Shown: positions 12,101 through 25,715 of the stretch, piece after piece
Layout of the letters: every line of letters starts with the position of its first letter
Numbering within the stretch: the first letter of the stretch is position 1
NCBI RefSeq assembly: GCF_035083965.1
Contig: NC_089732.1
Span: 5,223,383-5,287,382, forward strand
Direction: 5' to 3'
From: Branchiostoma lanceolatum
Taxonomy: Eukaryota > Chordata > Leptocardii > Amphioxiformes > Branchiostomatidae
DNA length: 64,000 nucleotides
Made by a program: the position numbers and the translations under genes
The notes under the pieces: model-generated
Told to the model about the DNA's origin: nothing
Seen by the model: only the letters and a program-made list of their open reading frames with translations
Database searches by the model: none

Positions 12101-15100
12101 GTATTTTTCAAATCAACAGCTGACTTGTACCTTGTTTTCTTGTAACTGCCTGGAAAATGCTGATTTGTTTTTCCATGACATGCAATTCCCTATGTTTCTT
12201 CTTGGCTTATCGCTAGATTCACTAGAAAGTTTACATTTTTTTTAGCTTTGCCTAACCTGCAGCTTGGGTACTAGTTCAAGCTAAAGAAAATATCTCTTTA
12301 TTTGTTTGTTTGTTTAAACCTTAATCCAAATGTTCAGATATCGTGAGCGAGACATCATCCCCTGCACCTCAGATGAACCTGGTGAGAACAAGGAAAGAGA
12401 AGCTCTCAGAGAAGCAGTTCTGGGGTAAGAACACTTTTGAAGAGACCCATAAAAGACAAATATTTCACTAGAAAGCCCTTGTCACACAGTCTACAAGCTT
12501 CGGCCGTATTTATTAATAGCCAGAAGATCACCGAATATAAAAATCAATGGAGACTCAAACAAATTTTTCACTTAAAATCAACCCCATCACATTTGATAGG
12601 TCTCGCGGACTTGCGAACATTAGCTGATCTCATAAAGTTGCGAGAACACAGGGCGTGCTACTGCTAAGAATTGTTTAGAGCTGGTAGTGCAGACTCATCG
12701 GCCTATTGATTTTCCTGCTGTATGACAGGGGCATAAACGCTATAACTTTCAGCATGCAATGTGTGTAGTTTTTAATTGTAATCTGTGTTCATCTCTGGGT
12801 TTCTTTTACAATCATGCTACATTCCTTTACCATGTTGCAGGAGAGAGAACAATGACGACCCCTCCCAGTCAGGAGACAGATCCAGATGGGCAAATGAAGA
12901 AGGTGATCATTTCCTTCTCTAAATGAAGCTAACTCTTTTAAGAAAGTTTGCTGTCTATGGTGTTGTAGTGTGAACCTGATATCAGAAATTTTCTGTTTGC
13001 TGTACCTCAACTACTTAAAGATTGGGACACAACTGTACAGATGAGAAGGTTACAAAAGATGTCACCAACTGAAGGTCAATATCCAAGGTTGGCTAAAGGT
13101 GTCAAATTAACACCCAGAAATGTGTGATTGCACAGTATAACCAATTGTCCATGGCTAGACTAGGCACAGTGTTCATTGCTTTAGTTTGTGAGGGGGTGGG
13201 GGAGGCGCGAAGCCTCCGCCCGTCTGGAGAAATTGAAAAGAACTATATCGTATCACAAAGCATCATTGGCAACACCAATTCTCTATGTATGACAAACTGG
13301 TCTTTTTTGCTTGTGGTCTGTGTTGTATTTAAACATCTATCCTAAGGTTACTTAAGTATAAATTTATTCTTACATACAATCTTAAGGTATGTTTATTTTA
13401 GACGAACAAAAAAACTCAATTGTGTGTTGCCAACAGTCATAAATCTTCAAATATTGCCCTTGAATATAGAATTGTATAAATTATGATAATGAGCCAGCAG
13501 GTCATGAATATTAATTAGCTGCCACCTGACATCATGAATAGAACTTTGGTTGACAATGCATTGGATCAGATTTCAATTACAATAGCTTGCTGCATTCACA
13601 AGTATGTCTTTTGTAGTGTATCATTCTGAAAATTTTTCCTTCTTTTTTTTTTTAGGTAATCCAACCACAGCTAATGGCCCAACAACAGATTCTGTAGGAG
13701 AAACTACAGAGGCAGGGGGCACCAAATCAAGGTGAGAAAAATTTGTTTGTAATATGGAAATAAATATTTCAGCACACATTACAGAGAAAGCTGACAAACC
13801 AAACTTAGTTTTAGCAAGGAGGTTAACCTCCTTGGTTTTAGAGCAATACTATGTCTTGGATGAACCCAAAGTCAAATCGTAATGCCTTTTCAAAAGCTGA
13901 TAGTGCAATGCCGTCGCTTTCATACTCATAGTCAAGCACACCAGGTCACCCCCTCTCTTCTACAGTGATATTATCTAATGATTGACAGTGTCAAAAGTGA
14001 TGTTATGAGGAACTTCAAGATGTTTTAGAAGTGATTTTAAATTAAAAGATTTTGTCCACCTTTTTCCACTTGTACTTTTGACTTATTTACTACTTTGGAT
14101 GCTACTTATTTAGGCCATGTTGATTCAATTACATGGATGACATCCTCTGGGAACCCCAAAACTGATGCTTTGTGCGATTTACAGTGTGGTCTTAAATTTT
14201 TTTTTCAAACCCACAAAAATTTATGCAAGCAGATGTCATCCATATAATTTAAATCAAAATTGAATCTACATGGCTTTAGTTGCATATACATGAACAGACT
14301 TGATAGCCTCCATGTCTATCCATGAAGTCTTAAGTCTTCATTTCCTGTTAGCTGTTCAGGGCTTTTTAAAGGAGTGGATCCACTTTTTTCCACATGTACA
14401 TCATTACTACTCAGTACACTTTGTACTTGCATATCCATCAACAGACCTAATTTCATCCTTTTCTATACTTGAAGAAGCTAAAGTCTTAATTTTCTGTTGA
14501 CTGTTCAGGGAGTCCGTAGCGTCCACGAGCCGAAGAAAATTTATGCAAGTAGATGTCATCCATATAATTTAGATTAAAATCGAGGCTACATGGCTTTAGT
14601 TGCATATACATGAACAGACTTAATAACCTGAGTCCTCCATGTCTATCCATGAAGAAACTAAAGTCTTAATTTCCCGTTGACTGTACAGGGAGCCCGTAGC
14701 GTCCACAAGCCGCGGTCCTGTCAGTGATAAGGTGGTGGAGGCGCTGAAGGCCAAGATCCGGGAACAGGAGCAGCTCCTCAGCAAGAAGGACCGCATCAAG
14801 TGTCTCATCTGCATGGTCAGTCCAGCAACACCCCTCCACACATATAGTTTCTTTTTTTATTTCTTTGTTTCTTTATTAGACCTGTCCATTTACAAAATAC
14901 AATACATGTAATTACTCACCTCTGCCAGTTGTTTCCCCCAGTTCTGCTCAAATCCTCTCAATAGATAGATTATAGACTTTATGGATATGGGATAGTCCCC
15001 TTTGGGAAGAGTAAAGGACACTTTGTGTCATACGGTAGGTCTTTAGAGCGTCAATGAAGTTCTTTGCATTTTCCAATTTGTGGAAAATTACTAAAACTCA

Positions 15101-16052
15101 AGATTAACCATCATTTCCTTTGAATTTTGGATTGATTTTAGTTATTATAGTAAAAGTAAACATTTTGAGGCTTCCTCAATACTAGTATTTGGTTTTACAA
15201 ATCAAAAACTGTGGGCAGGATTCTGAATAAATCTAGTGTCTGCCCTTAGTAAGGGAACAAATTATACATATCTTCTTATGGTACCATCCTTCAAGTATTT
15301 GAAGTTAGCACCTTGATATATGGCCTTCATTTTTGATAACCCTTTCTATAAAAGTGCAAAGTATGTGTAGGATTCGTTTTTTACTGTTTCTTGATATTTT
15401 TTGTTTGTTGACCCAACCAGGAGCCCTACACTATCCCTCTAGTGTCCATCAACTGCTGGCATGTCCACTGTGAAGAGTGCTGGCTCAGAACTTTGGTAAG
15501 ACACACAGCAACAAGATTCATAGTGATATAACTGACAATCGAACAAACAAAGTTTGTGTGTTATGCCGAAGGGCAGTTATACCGGCTATATAGATACAGA
15601 TACCTTAATAACACTGGTATTTTTTACCGTTATCGTTTTTTTAGCCATAACATCTTTTTGTAGCTCAGCCATTGAAAAATGTTGTCTATGTCTGTTTTAA
15701 TGGATAGAAATTTAATTGGCAGAGTGCATCCAGATTAACCACACACACACACACCTGCAACTAAAATTACTGTATTGTTAACTTCTTTCCAATTGAACAA
15801 TCGTAATGCATATAAAATGTAAACTGCCCCATCTCCATCACAGTATAGTTATCATGTACAAAATGTGACAATCGTATTGCATCCACAATCCACATTGAGA
15901 ATTTGCCCAACCACCCCTCCCCCTTCCCACCACTACAATAAACTTCTCCAAACTGTAACAATACTTAACTTTCTCTACAGGGTGCAAAGAAGCTGTGTCC
16001 CCAGTGTAACATGATCACAGCAGCGGCAGACCTACGGCGCATCTACCTCTGA
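9174..16052 (+). CDS. RNF220: E3 ubiquitin-protein ligase RNF220, C-terminal 338 residues (11 exons, 5' incomplete)
   Basis: RING-type E3 ubiquitin ligase; in vertebrates RNF220 ubiquitinates Sin3B and modulates Wnt and Hedgehog signalling. Exons: 9174-9281, 9951-9993, 10474-10619, 11127-11250, 11714-11810, 12338-12424, 12841-12902, 13656-13731, 14689-14815, 15421-15495, 15981-16052. Phases agree throughout and the sum is 339 codons including the stop. The first exons give a Ser/Pro-rich linker and then RYENFQRVKMNRQQRLN, matching the vertebrate DUF4211-like middle region. Exon 10474-10619 encodes a C2HC knuckle (CPIC...H...C). Exons 11127-12424 hold the conserved FEEYTWAGQ and DLNVDGDDAEEYGKPQYRE blocks. 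The coiled coil (VVEALKAKIREQEQLL) precedes a RING finger: CLICM, CWHVHCEECW, CPQC, ending DLRRIYL exactly like vertebrate RNF220. The N-terminal part lies outside the window. Confidence 0.96.
11882..12075. repeat. Inverted-repeat element in RNF220 intron
   Basis: The ends are gtcaaacctgtaaaaatgac and, inverted, ggtcaggtttgactgt. A related sequence (aggtggtcatttgtgcaggt followed by ttgactgtatca) occurs at about 40938-40970, so this is a dispersed short inverted-repeat family in introns. Confidence 0.5.
14220..14700 (+). repeat. Tandem duplication carrying a truncated copy of RNF220 exon 14689-14815
   Basis: The block starting ttatgcaag(c/t)agatgtcatc occurs at 14221 and 14541. The end of the intron plus the first bases of the exon also occur twice: ctgttcaggg agtccgtagc gtccacgagccg at about 14507-14542 and ctgtacaggg agcccgtagc gtccacaagccg at 14681-14712. 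A third, poorer copy of the polypyrimidine stretch lies at about 14335-14360. The upstream exon copy lacks the remainder of the exon and has no donor, so it should not be spliced productively. Confidence 0.8.
15556..15606 (+). mobile_element. SINE-like tail, second copy
   Basis: gtgtgttatgccgaagggca followed by gttataccggctatatagat matches the element at 9072-9130. It lies in the RNF220 intron between the two RING exons. Confidence 0.55.
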
Positions 16053-17680
16053 CAACCAAAACATTCACACAGGGAGAGCGGACACCATTCCCAGCTACAG
16101 GCATACTAAAACTGTATAGCACAAACAGGAGCGGACAAGAGCTCCAGTACAACTTCAGCTGTTTTTACTCACGCAAACAATGCTGTAAATTTGATTGCAA
16201 CTCGTCTAGGGGAAGAAATGGCCAATGCTACGAAGAAATGCTTCAAGAATTGTCGGATCGTTCAAACATTTCAACCAACGAAGTCATGGCTTGATGTCCC
16301 CGCTATTTGTATTCTGTGAAAACTGGACAATCAAAGTTGGTGCTGGTTTTGTTATTGTGGAGTGGCTATGGATGTTGACCGGTCTAGATTATGATGAATA
16401 AATATATCATGTTGCATTGCAAGATACGTGGAAAAAAAGCACAACATCACAAGCTATACAGGCCAAAATTTCTTCAGGGTTTCCTACAGAAGAGTTGTTA
16501 AAGGATATCTATATATGTGTATGAGCATGTGTGTGTATACTGTGTATATAATGTATGCAGATGCCTTAAAACCTAGTTGAGAGTTTGTTGGCCTTGTATA
16601 AGCCGGTTGTTGTAGGTGTTAGTGAGTAGCGGCAGGTGTAAATGTTTATTCTTCTGTGTATCCGCACACCTGTTTAAGCACAAATAAGTGCTGTAATATA
16701 TGAAATCGTAAGCATGTCCTTCTGAGAAGTCCCCCTTTTTCTACAATGTAGTAATCTGCAACGTTGTGACACAGCGTGAAATGTTGGACTGAACCATTGT
16801 TTAAGGTGGGTGACAAGGAAACATAAGTTGCCACAGAAAGGTACAAGATTTGTTTTCATATTGTAATGAGGAAAGAGATGGAAGGATTCGGGGACATACT
16901 AGTACATGTAGAGGTTTGTGAAAGCGTAATAAAAATTCGGTTTGTTGTTCCAAAAGTTGAATACAGTACTTCACTGGAGAAAGTTGAAATAAACCAAGAA
17001 ACGATGAAAGAAAAAGAACTGCTGCACTCTTGACCTAAATAAAAGATTTGCTCAATTACCACAACACACACAAAGAATCTTGGTCCACCCCTATAGATGT
17101 ACTGAAAATGGAATCTCCCATTTTAAGGGTCCACAGGTTAAGTTGTGTTGGAAAAAGTCGCTAAGTTCTTTATGTTAAGAACAAGTCTGGTAAAACAGTT
17201 TCTTTATCAAACCCCATCGGCAGTGTGTGTTGAATACTTAATGTAAGTACAGTGTTAACAAAGAAGTACCACAGTTGCAAGGATTGTACTTATTGTATCA
17301 AGATAAAAGTAAACTAACTATTAGCTTACGCAGGTTGTGAAATCTTTAAGTATGTGAAATAATTGTTTTTTCGTCTTTATTGTTATGATTTAAGTGTTAA
17401 TACTCAGTAACTATGTTAGAGAAGTAACATAATTGTTATTTGAAAGTCCAAAGTTGATCATAACATTTTTTATGATTATTTACGCCATGTTGTTTACAAG
17501 TAGTTGTTTATTCTTCATCACTGAAGCCTTTTATGTTGAAATTAAAACACTTGTCACTTTGAATATTGAATGTCATGTTTTGAAATTGAAGGGAACCATT
17601 TGGAAAGCCTACATTGAAGCTTACGGATTTTTAAGTTTCTATGTCATTTCAATAAAAGAGCATCTTTTTATATGTGATAA
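16053..17680 (+). other. RNF220: Probable RNF220 3' UTR
   Basis: No coding sequence follows the RNF220 stop. AATAAA polyadenylation signals occur at 16397-16402, 16988-16993 and 17651-17656. Which one is used cannot be told from sequence, so the right boundary is approximate. Confidence 0.5.
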
Positions 17681-18030
17681 GTCTTTTGGCAATGCCTCGG
17701 GCAGAGGCATTTTGTTATTTTTTGTCGCAAGATAAGTAAGCATATTTGGCATGGTGTATTACTCAAACAGACGCATGTATGTGACATTCTACATTTAAAG
17801 TGACCAGAGTTTTTCGCATATTTTAGATCACTCCTGGACAATGTGCACTTTTGCACTGAAGAAAGTTGGAAGAAAAAGCCATGTGCGTTTTTTTTAAGGA
17901 GCTGATCTTTCATGCCTTGTTTGCGACAAAACCTTAAAAGCAAGAAAAGACGTAAAGAAATGATCAGTGCACACTGATTTGTAGCAATCACTCCTAAATC
18001 TTTATTCACGTTGGAATAATTTTATTTTCA

Positions 18031-18216
18031 GGCCACACCAATTTAATTTCTTGGTTAACGGATTTTTATTTTCAGAAAAAAAAAAAAACTTTAGAAAAAA
18101 AAAATCATGAAAATAGAAGGCTGGCCCAGCCTTCTGTTTTCATGCTTATTTTTTTTCTAATTTTTTTTCTTTTTTAGGTAAAAATCCGTTAACCAAAAAA
18201 TGAAATTGGTGTGGCC
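18031..18216. mobile_element. Hairpin MITE
   Basis: A 186 bp near-perfect palindrome. It opens with ggccacaccaatttaatttc and closes with gaaattggtgtggcc; the arms meet at ggctggcccagcc near 18121-18133. The arms include ggttaacggatttttat and its complement. It lies between the convergent 3' ends of RNF220 and the minus-strand NACHT gene. Confidence 0.85.
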
Positions 18217-18518
18217 TTAGTACTCAAATGTTGTTTGACGATACAGTTTTCATGACTGCAAATACAAATGGATACATTTTGACCACCACTGCAAAGTTCC
18301 ATGTTGCTCTGATTTCAACACATACACTTTGGAACTCTTACCGGTGAAGACATTAGAAGCTTCAATCAATGCAAATACATGATTCATACATAAGATTACA
18401 ATGAAGGTAGAAAGAAAATTGAGAGAGTATTCCCTCGTCTATTTGAGGGGAGATAAAATTAGCACTTATCATACAAATAGAAATAAATACTGGCGCACAG
18501 CAGTGTTAAAACTACAAT

Positions 18519-18626
18519 AGCCTGGGCGCCATTCAATTGCAACTGAGGCTCCTACGCTAAGCTACCCTGAAAAAATTAGGGCAGCGAATGTAGGAGCCCC
18601 AGTAGTGATCAGACGGCATCCAGGCT
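18519..18626. mobile_element. Short MITE with agcctggg termini, copy 1
   Basis: Termini agcctgggcgcc and ggcatccaggct are inverted; inner blocks gaggctcctacgct and gtaggagcccc are also inverted. The same family occurs at 42845-42933. Confidence 0.75.
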
Positions 18627-19569
18627 ACATATACGAACAATCAAAAGAGTATTATTTATAAAGGACCTACATTTTTGCATAGAAAGTATTCATGTATGAA
18701 TAAACAAACTACATGTAAGTCTCTGTTAAATAACTTATGATTTCTTCTTTTATTTCACTGTTTGTGGCCCCACTTTCAGTTCTAAAGTATTGTAGAAGAA
18801 AACGGCTGCTTTATTGTTGTGGCAACTCCAGATGTAACTAATTGGTGTACAAATGTTTAAGTATGTTGAGAATATTTGTTGCTGGACGTGAATTCTGGAA
18901 TACTAACAGAAGTGTAACTATACCTTAAAACAGCTAATAATGCTGCATGGGTGAGAAACTGGCCAAGTCTGTGGTACTTAATAAATAAAAAACCCTGAGC
19001 AACAGAGAGCAGAACTTGTAGTGTTTTTTCTTCCTTGGATCGGACAGTGATACTATCATTGTCTCTTGTAGCTGCCATCTCATCCACTGTATGGTGTGAA
19101 AAAGCCCCACAATTCAAAGAATGATTTTTTTTAATTAATCTTTAGGGTGGTCCCTTCAGTAAACATTTGTTACTGATTTCCAAGGGAGCCCTTACATTAC
19201 ATGACAAATCATAACAAATCAGGATACAAGAGGATAACTTAACCGAAACTTAATGAGTAATCAATTCACAATCGTATAACATAAAACAGGAATGATCAAA
19301 CATACGTTAATAACTCAAAACAACTCAGAATAATTCAAAACAATGGTAATACAATGTAGTTGGTATGGTTTGCTTCTCAATGCATTAACAGTATATACAA
19401 CAATGAGGATTTTTGCCTTCTTTTACATCTGTAACAGTATTTTATTTTACATAGACTGGGGAAACTTGAAATTTATACCACACTGTGTATAACAAAATAT
19501 GTGAAACCTAAACAACATCAGGTATTTACGGACTGAATCTGAATTTGAAACTATGTTTAAAAGGTAGCT

Positions 19570-20482
19570 TTAAAGGTACCCAAAGCAATTTCAGAACATT
19601 AAAACTCGAAATATTCCGGACATGGCAATCTGTATGATATTAACATTTACTTGCTCGTATGAGCACATTTCTATCATAATTCCATACTTTGGGCGTTTAA
19701 AAAGGCCACAAGCCACCTCATTGCACCTGAGAAGTCCTTTAAATATTGGGATCACAAAAAATCAGCGCCCAGATTTTCAACGAGTTCTCACCACACGACG
19801 ACATCACATCTTTGGAATAGTGTTATTTAAACTTACGATGTATAGAAAGGACCAGAAAATTGGATGTGAAAGTCTGATTTCGAATGTTCTGAAATTGCCT
19901 TGGGCCTTGCAAAAGCAGTGGTTCCTAAACAAATGCATAGTGTCACTGTCACACAAGCCACACAAAAATAATGATAATGGTCTTCCAGTGAATCGAAACA
20001 TGGCATACACTAAGAAATCAATTCAGATATACACATTTTGTTTGTTTGTTTGTATTGCATACCTGGTAAACCGCAAGAAGGCGTAACACACCAGGTTTTG
20101 TACTGAAGAGTACAAGCTGCATATCCGGACAGATTTGTATGATCCACACACACCAGGAAGGACCCCTACTCTTTTCAATAAGTGTGTTGGGTGCTTGAGG
20201 TGTGGCTCTCCGGCTCAAACACGGGACCTCCATTTAACGTCCTATCTGAGGGACGTGCAGACTAGGGTCTTAGATTTGGGAATAACTGCCTTCCAATGTA
20301 CATTTAGAGGCTGCAGGTCCATATCTTTGGAAGGGGGTCCTTTACATTGTCTGACATACACATGCAAGTTGTGACTGATCTTTATGAATGTGACAGAACT
20401 CATCGCACCTGCAGTTCTTCGTTAGCCTGTTAGATGGGGCTACTGCATGGTCCATGTAAGGGTTTCACGTGTTCAGTGCTGT
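19570..20482. other. Intergenic repeats between RNF220 and the minus NACHT gene
   Basis: The left part (19570-19620) resembles the end of the inverted-repeat element at 55351-55721 (ttaaaggtacccaaagcaat). 20040-20290 is a minus-strand SINE, listed separately. A 154-codon plus-strand frame at 19622-20086 has no recognised domain and overlaps repeat sequence, so it is not called a gene. The NACHT gene's 3' UTR probably occupies the right end. Confidence 0.4.
20040..20290 (-). mobile_element. SINE with shared central domain
   Basis: Read on the minus strand it contains gacgttaaatggaggtcccg, then cacacttattgaaaagagta and the tail ggtgtgttacgcc, ending in (TTTG)n seen at 20039-20053. The same core blocks occur in the repeats at 37600-37830, 51858-52137 and 56350-56600, so these are one SINE superfamily with different heads. 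Confidence 0.6.
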
Positions 20483-23400
20483 TCATGATTCTGTCTGTTC
20501 TTCTTGCTTTGACCTTTTATCGACTACGATTTCTTCTGAACTCTCTCGCAATGATCTTTTGAACTGCCTGGCCAAAGTTGTCTCGAAGTTGAGCACGTTG
20601 GGCCTCTCTCCGTCCACGGCTACCACAGACAATCCGTGGTAGATGATGAAGTTATCGTCCGATGCCTCCTTGTCCAACCGTAGCGCGTCCAGGTTCCTCG
20701 ATGCAGCTGCTGCCTGTGGACCAAACAACTCTCCGCCGAGATGAAGTAGTATCGGCCGGTTCAGGCTGGTTTCTGAGCTTCTGACAAACGACACTAAAGC
20801 GTCCACTGCGATGTCGAGAAATGGCTGTCCCTGTAGGAACAAGGACGAGATCCCACCGGCAGGCTTGGAGGAAGACGGCGGCTTGTCAAGCAACACCGAC
20901 CCGATCAACCTCACCAGAGAGCTGCCGTCTTCGAATTTCCCGCACAAGGCAAGCCTTTTCAACGTACGGCTCTTCTCTACAGCATCCGCCAATCTTTCCA
21001 GGAAAGAAGGGAACATGGTGTGCCAAGAGAAGGTCACTTCTGTGAGGTGCGGGTTGTTGCTGACAATGTCGGCAAAGAGTCGTGCTTCGCGAGGAAGAAC
21101 ACAGTTGAAGAGTAAGTCTATGGATGTGACTGTAGACTTGACGAGGCCGTTATAGAGCGTGTTCGCTCGTGTGTCACCCGGGTCTCTTGGACTTTCACAG
21201 TCTTTCTCCCTCTGTTTTATGTCATCGGAGACAGTGGTCAGCCTGACGCTCACGCTCCTCAGCTTCTTGTTTTCTTCAAGAATCATCGCCAAGGACTGGA
21301 GCCCGTACAGAGTCAGATGGCCCCGCCCCTTGACCTGTCCGACCACGCTGAGGGAAGTGATGCCCTCGTGTTTCTGAAGGACAGGAACGACAGTTCCCCG
21401 GGACACGTCTTCTCTAAGAATGCTGGCCGTGATTCGGAGGGATTCCAGCCACTTCATGTTGCTTATGGCTTCAGCCACTTCGGTGATAAAGATCTCTATG
21501 CGCTCCTTCTTTGTACACGGTTGGTTGCTGTACTCCACGAGTTTCTGGCAGCTTGGCGCACACCATTTGGAGAACATGCTGACGAACAAGTCCAGCTCCC
21601 TCAGCCCCTCGTTGTCTCTGAACGCCTTGGATACCTGTCGAATGGCAGACTCATTCATTCTGTCAACCTGGGCTGAGAGAGACAACTTCGCGATGTTACT
21701 CTGTGTGTTCCCTATGGTTTGCATGAACTTACGCATGTCCTTGTTTTCCGTGTCGTCGCCTTTGGGGTGCAATAGACTCGCATCGAGGCCCGTGACGGAG
21801 ATGGACAGTGTGTGGACACACTTGGTTTTCATGATAGCCTCGCCCAAGCGCAGTAGCCCTCTCTTGCTACGGATCCAGAGGTTGTCCAAGATGAGCGACA
21901 ACCTCTGCGAATCGTTGATCCGACCGAATTCATCCATGCAGTTGATGTTCTCGATGACGTATGACAGCCCCAGTAACGTGTTGACCTTTACCTGCTCGCG
22001 GTAGAAGTTGATTGACAGTTCTCTCTCTGCTCCCATTTCCTCTAGCAGCGTAGTTGCCACAGCCTGTCCAAACTTCCTCGGGTTTCTGGATTCGACGATG
22101 CACCGACATGCCAGCATCACAGCTTCGTCGAGGCAGCACTGAGAACACTTGTCGTCTTTCAGCATATGACTGTAACGTCGAGCAAACGCTTCAAACAGTG
22201 GCCCGGCGTTTGCGCCAAGGAGCCCAGCGACGAAGAGGCACACCATGCTGTATCTGGAGTTGGAGGGACATCCCGGTTCCCACAGTTTCTCGTACAGGTC
22301 TGTCTGGTCGGGAAACGTAACGACGTGCTTGGCGGCGAAGAGCTCCCGGAAGAGGGTGTGCCCGAATGTGTACTCTACCCTGTGGCTCTTCTCCTTGACC
22401 AAGAACCCGCTCTTGAGCATGAGATCTTTGATGTTCTTGACATCCTTGCTCATCAAGCAGACATTCCCGCTTACAGTTCTTTCCCACGACAGCTTGCATA
22501 GTTCATCCACCTTTTCTTGATCCTCTTCTGATAGTTCTTCCTTTACTCCCAGGGCCTTCCTCAGAGCCATGTCGAAGATCTCCTCAAGTAGCGAGGTGAC
22601 CGTTCTTGCCTTGCTTTTGTGATCGTTGTCGTCCCAGATGAGACAGAGAAACCAGAGGAACATGGGGATCCTACAGAGCTCCAAGAGGCTTGTGTTAGCG
22701 TATGACCCGAGCAGGTCTTTGATATCAGCCTTTGCTTTGGGTGTCTTGAAGTTGAATGTATCAACGAACTTTGTTATGTCGTCATTGAAGAATCCTTCGA
22801 TGGTGTAGTAGGCATCGCACCATCTGAGAACCGGCGCGTCAAGCCTTTGGATGGAAGTCGTTGTCAGTAAGACGTTGCTGTGTCTCAAGATTTTACCCTC
22901 AATCAGCTTGGAGACGAAGTGTTCCGGCTCTTTTGCGTAGGAGACTTTTTTGAATCCTGGTATCTCAGCGATGCCGTCGATGATAAACATGACCTTGTCC
23001 TGGTTTGCCTTCACCCATTGCCACAAATGGCCGGCCATGCTGCGGTCGCTCTGGACGGGGTGTTCTTCCGGAAACAGATTCTGTGCGAGAATGGCTTCAC
23101 AAAGATCGCCACGTTCCGGTAGGTGGCGGCCTTTGAGGGCGAACACCAGCTTCAGATGTGTAAGTCGTTCGCCACTCACCCAGGCACAAACCAACCCCTT
23201 CAAGAAGGTGGTTTTCCCAATGCCAGGAGGCCCTTCGATGATGACGCGACCGATGCTCTTGTCCCTGGAGTCTCCCTCTATGATGGCGAGGAGTTGGTCT
23301 TCTGCCAAGTATTCCGACTTCGCGATACGTTTGATGCCCCCCTCGTGACGATGGACTCGTTTGAACCGAGCCTTCACGTGATGGTTCTCGATTTCATGCT

Positions 23401-25656
23401 CCACCCATGGCGCCCAGTTCAGCGGTGTGTAGAAGGACATGGTTTTGCGGTAGTACACTTTCAACTCCTCTTCACATTGCTTGACCACGTCTTCATCTGT
23501 GTTTATATCTATATCAACAGAATAAGGACACTTCATTTTATTAGAAACACGCGCGCGCGAGTCATCATTTGAAATGTACAAAGGTATGAATAATTGAAAA
23601 CACGCGTTTCAGAGTATGGTGTATCTTAATGATTTTTGGCATGTTAATATTCACAAAGTGAAGAAGGGGTTCTAATTTAGACACCGCCTTCCTTGCCTCC
23701 TTCTGAATTACCTTTCCCATGGTATCAGCTAGTTCGGTTCGAATTGCGCATGCGTGGGGTCAGCGGTGGATGTCCCTACCTTGTAAACAGTTCTTGTCTA
23801 GGCCATGCTTGGTATATGTACAAACTTTGACCTATTACTTTCATTGCATCTTGCTGTGCATGCGCAGTTCAAACCGCGTACCGGCTTATATCGCGATTTG
23901 TGGGGTTATATACAGGAGCAAGGGATATATAAGTATCGGCTCCCTAGACTGTACTACAGCTAGATATTTTGTTCGTTTAGGATGAAATATATGGAACGAG
24001 ATACAAAGTTACGCTGACGTAACACAGAAAGGGGGTCCGAAATTATCTCTTTGGTAGGTCAAGACCTAGCCGCATACCAAATTTCATAACAATTCATCTA
24101 TAGCTTCTTCAGTTGTATATACAGTACATGTATATGCTTCTAAACAACAAAACTTCTAGTCGAAGGATGTAACTCAAGAGTGAAGACGAAATGATTTTCC
24201 AATCAACCATAAGTAACGTTATATCTGAACTCAAGAATACAAGGCAAAATGTCATTACTCACGGATCGGATTCTGGATTTTGTCAGCCACGTCTTGTAAC
24301 TTGGCCGCCCTGCAAGCCCGTATCAGTTCGCCAGGGGTCGCTCGTGTTCCAAGCCTTTGTTTCCATAGACTCAGCATCTCTCGTTTTTGTTCCATGATGT
24401 CGTTTTGATGTGCATATTTTATTGTGTCCATGTCGACATTTGAGAGACCTAGCTCTCTCGCCAGTGATGGTACCATGTTTGCCAGAACTCCATCTACAAC
24501 CACTTCAAACGCCTCCGACAATACATCAGATTCTGCGAAGTATTAAAGAAACACAACACTTTCACTGACATAATAGTTACCTGAGGAAAACTGATACCTG
24601 TTGACAGAGTACCCTCCCCCTTCTCCCACACACAATAACCCACCCATACACACACATATACACAAACACAGACACTAAGTACACATAAGGAAGGTTACTC
24701 AAACAACCGAAATCTATCCAGTTGCTAAGGTAACTTTTGCATTGTATATCTTATTACCTCTATGTCTAACATTCAACACACACATTAGAACAAACGCACT
24801 CAGTTTTTTAACTTTGCTCCTGAAAAAAGGCTAATAATAGTAAGTAAAGGGGTCAAGCAACCAGCTTTAACTGCAACACTCGACAACCTAGCCTGACTAA
24901 ATCGCGCTCCTAGCGGCCGGGCCGACTGTCACCGCCCCCAGATTGTGTAAACATAGGCTCTTAGCAACCTATTGGCGGTGAAAATGCGAAGGGTACAAAT
25001 TCAGTCTACTGTTCACAAGCCTCAGGCAAAATGCCAACATCTCAGCAAATTCACTTCCTTGTTATGGCAGAGTCGCTTGTTTATCTTGAGTGATAAAAAA
25101 CCTTGAAACTCCCATCAGCGCCATATATCTTCACACAGGCCCACAAACAAGCCCCCGATACTCGCCATATGTATATTGGTCATGTAGGGTACTAGATACA
25201 ATTACAGACCTTCTGATCGAACTTAGCTCTCCAACAGCCGTGAGCTCGAGGCAGTGGTAGCCTCCTTCCCAGACTTCTAGGAGCGCCGGCGTTTGTGATT
25301 TTGGGAATCGCTGATTCGCGATTTTCCACACGGGCCAGGTTCTCTAATGCAGGGAGCTAGTTTCTGAGAACCTAAACTATATCTTTCCAAGAAAATAAAC
25401 GCCGAAGCTCCTAGACGTCTGCAAAGGAGGCTAAGACCGGGGTGCCTTTCCTAGAAAAGCGCGGCTCCTTCTAGGAAGGTCTGTTAACCTAATAGTATGC
25501 CCTTTGTGCAATTTTAACTGTGCTCGCTTTACTTCGGAATGTTTGCGTTACCGTGCCGTTTGGTTGGTTGGTTTTCCAAAGCGAATCGTTGTTTTCTCTT
25601 GAAAGACGTGATTGAATAAGATCTGCGTGCAGTGCACTATCCACACTCAGTGATCA

Positions 25657-25715
<59 letters not shown>

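Noticed and set aside
19622-20086. 154-codon plus-strand frame
   Set aside because: Overlaps repeat sequence shared with other loci; no domain, no splice sites supporting a gene.
20811-23572. Several long plus-strand frames opposite the minus NACHT exon
   Set aside because: They are antisense shadows of a GC-rich coding exon; the minus frame has the Walker motifs and correct splice phases.
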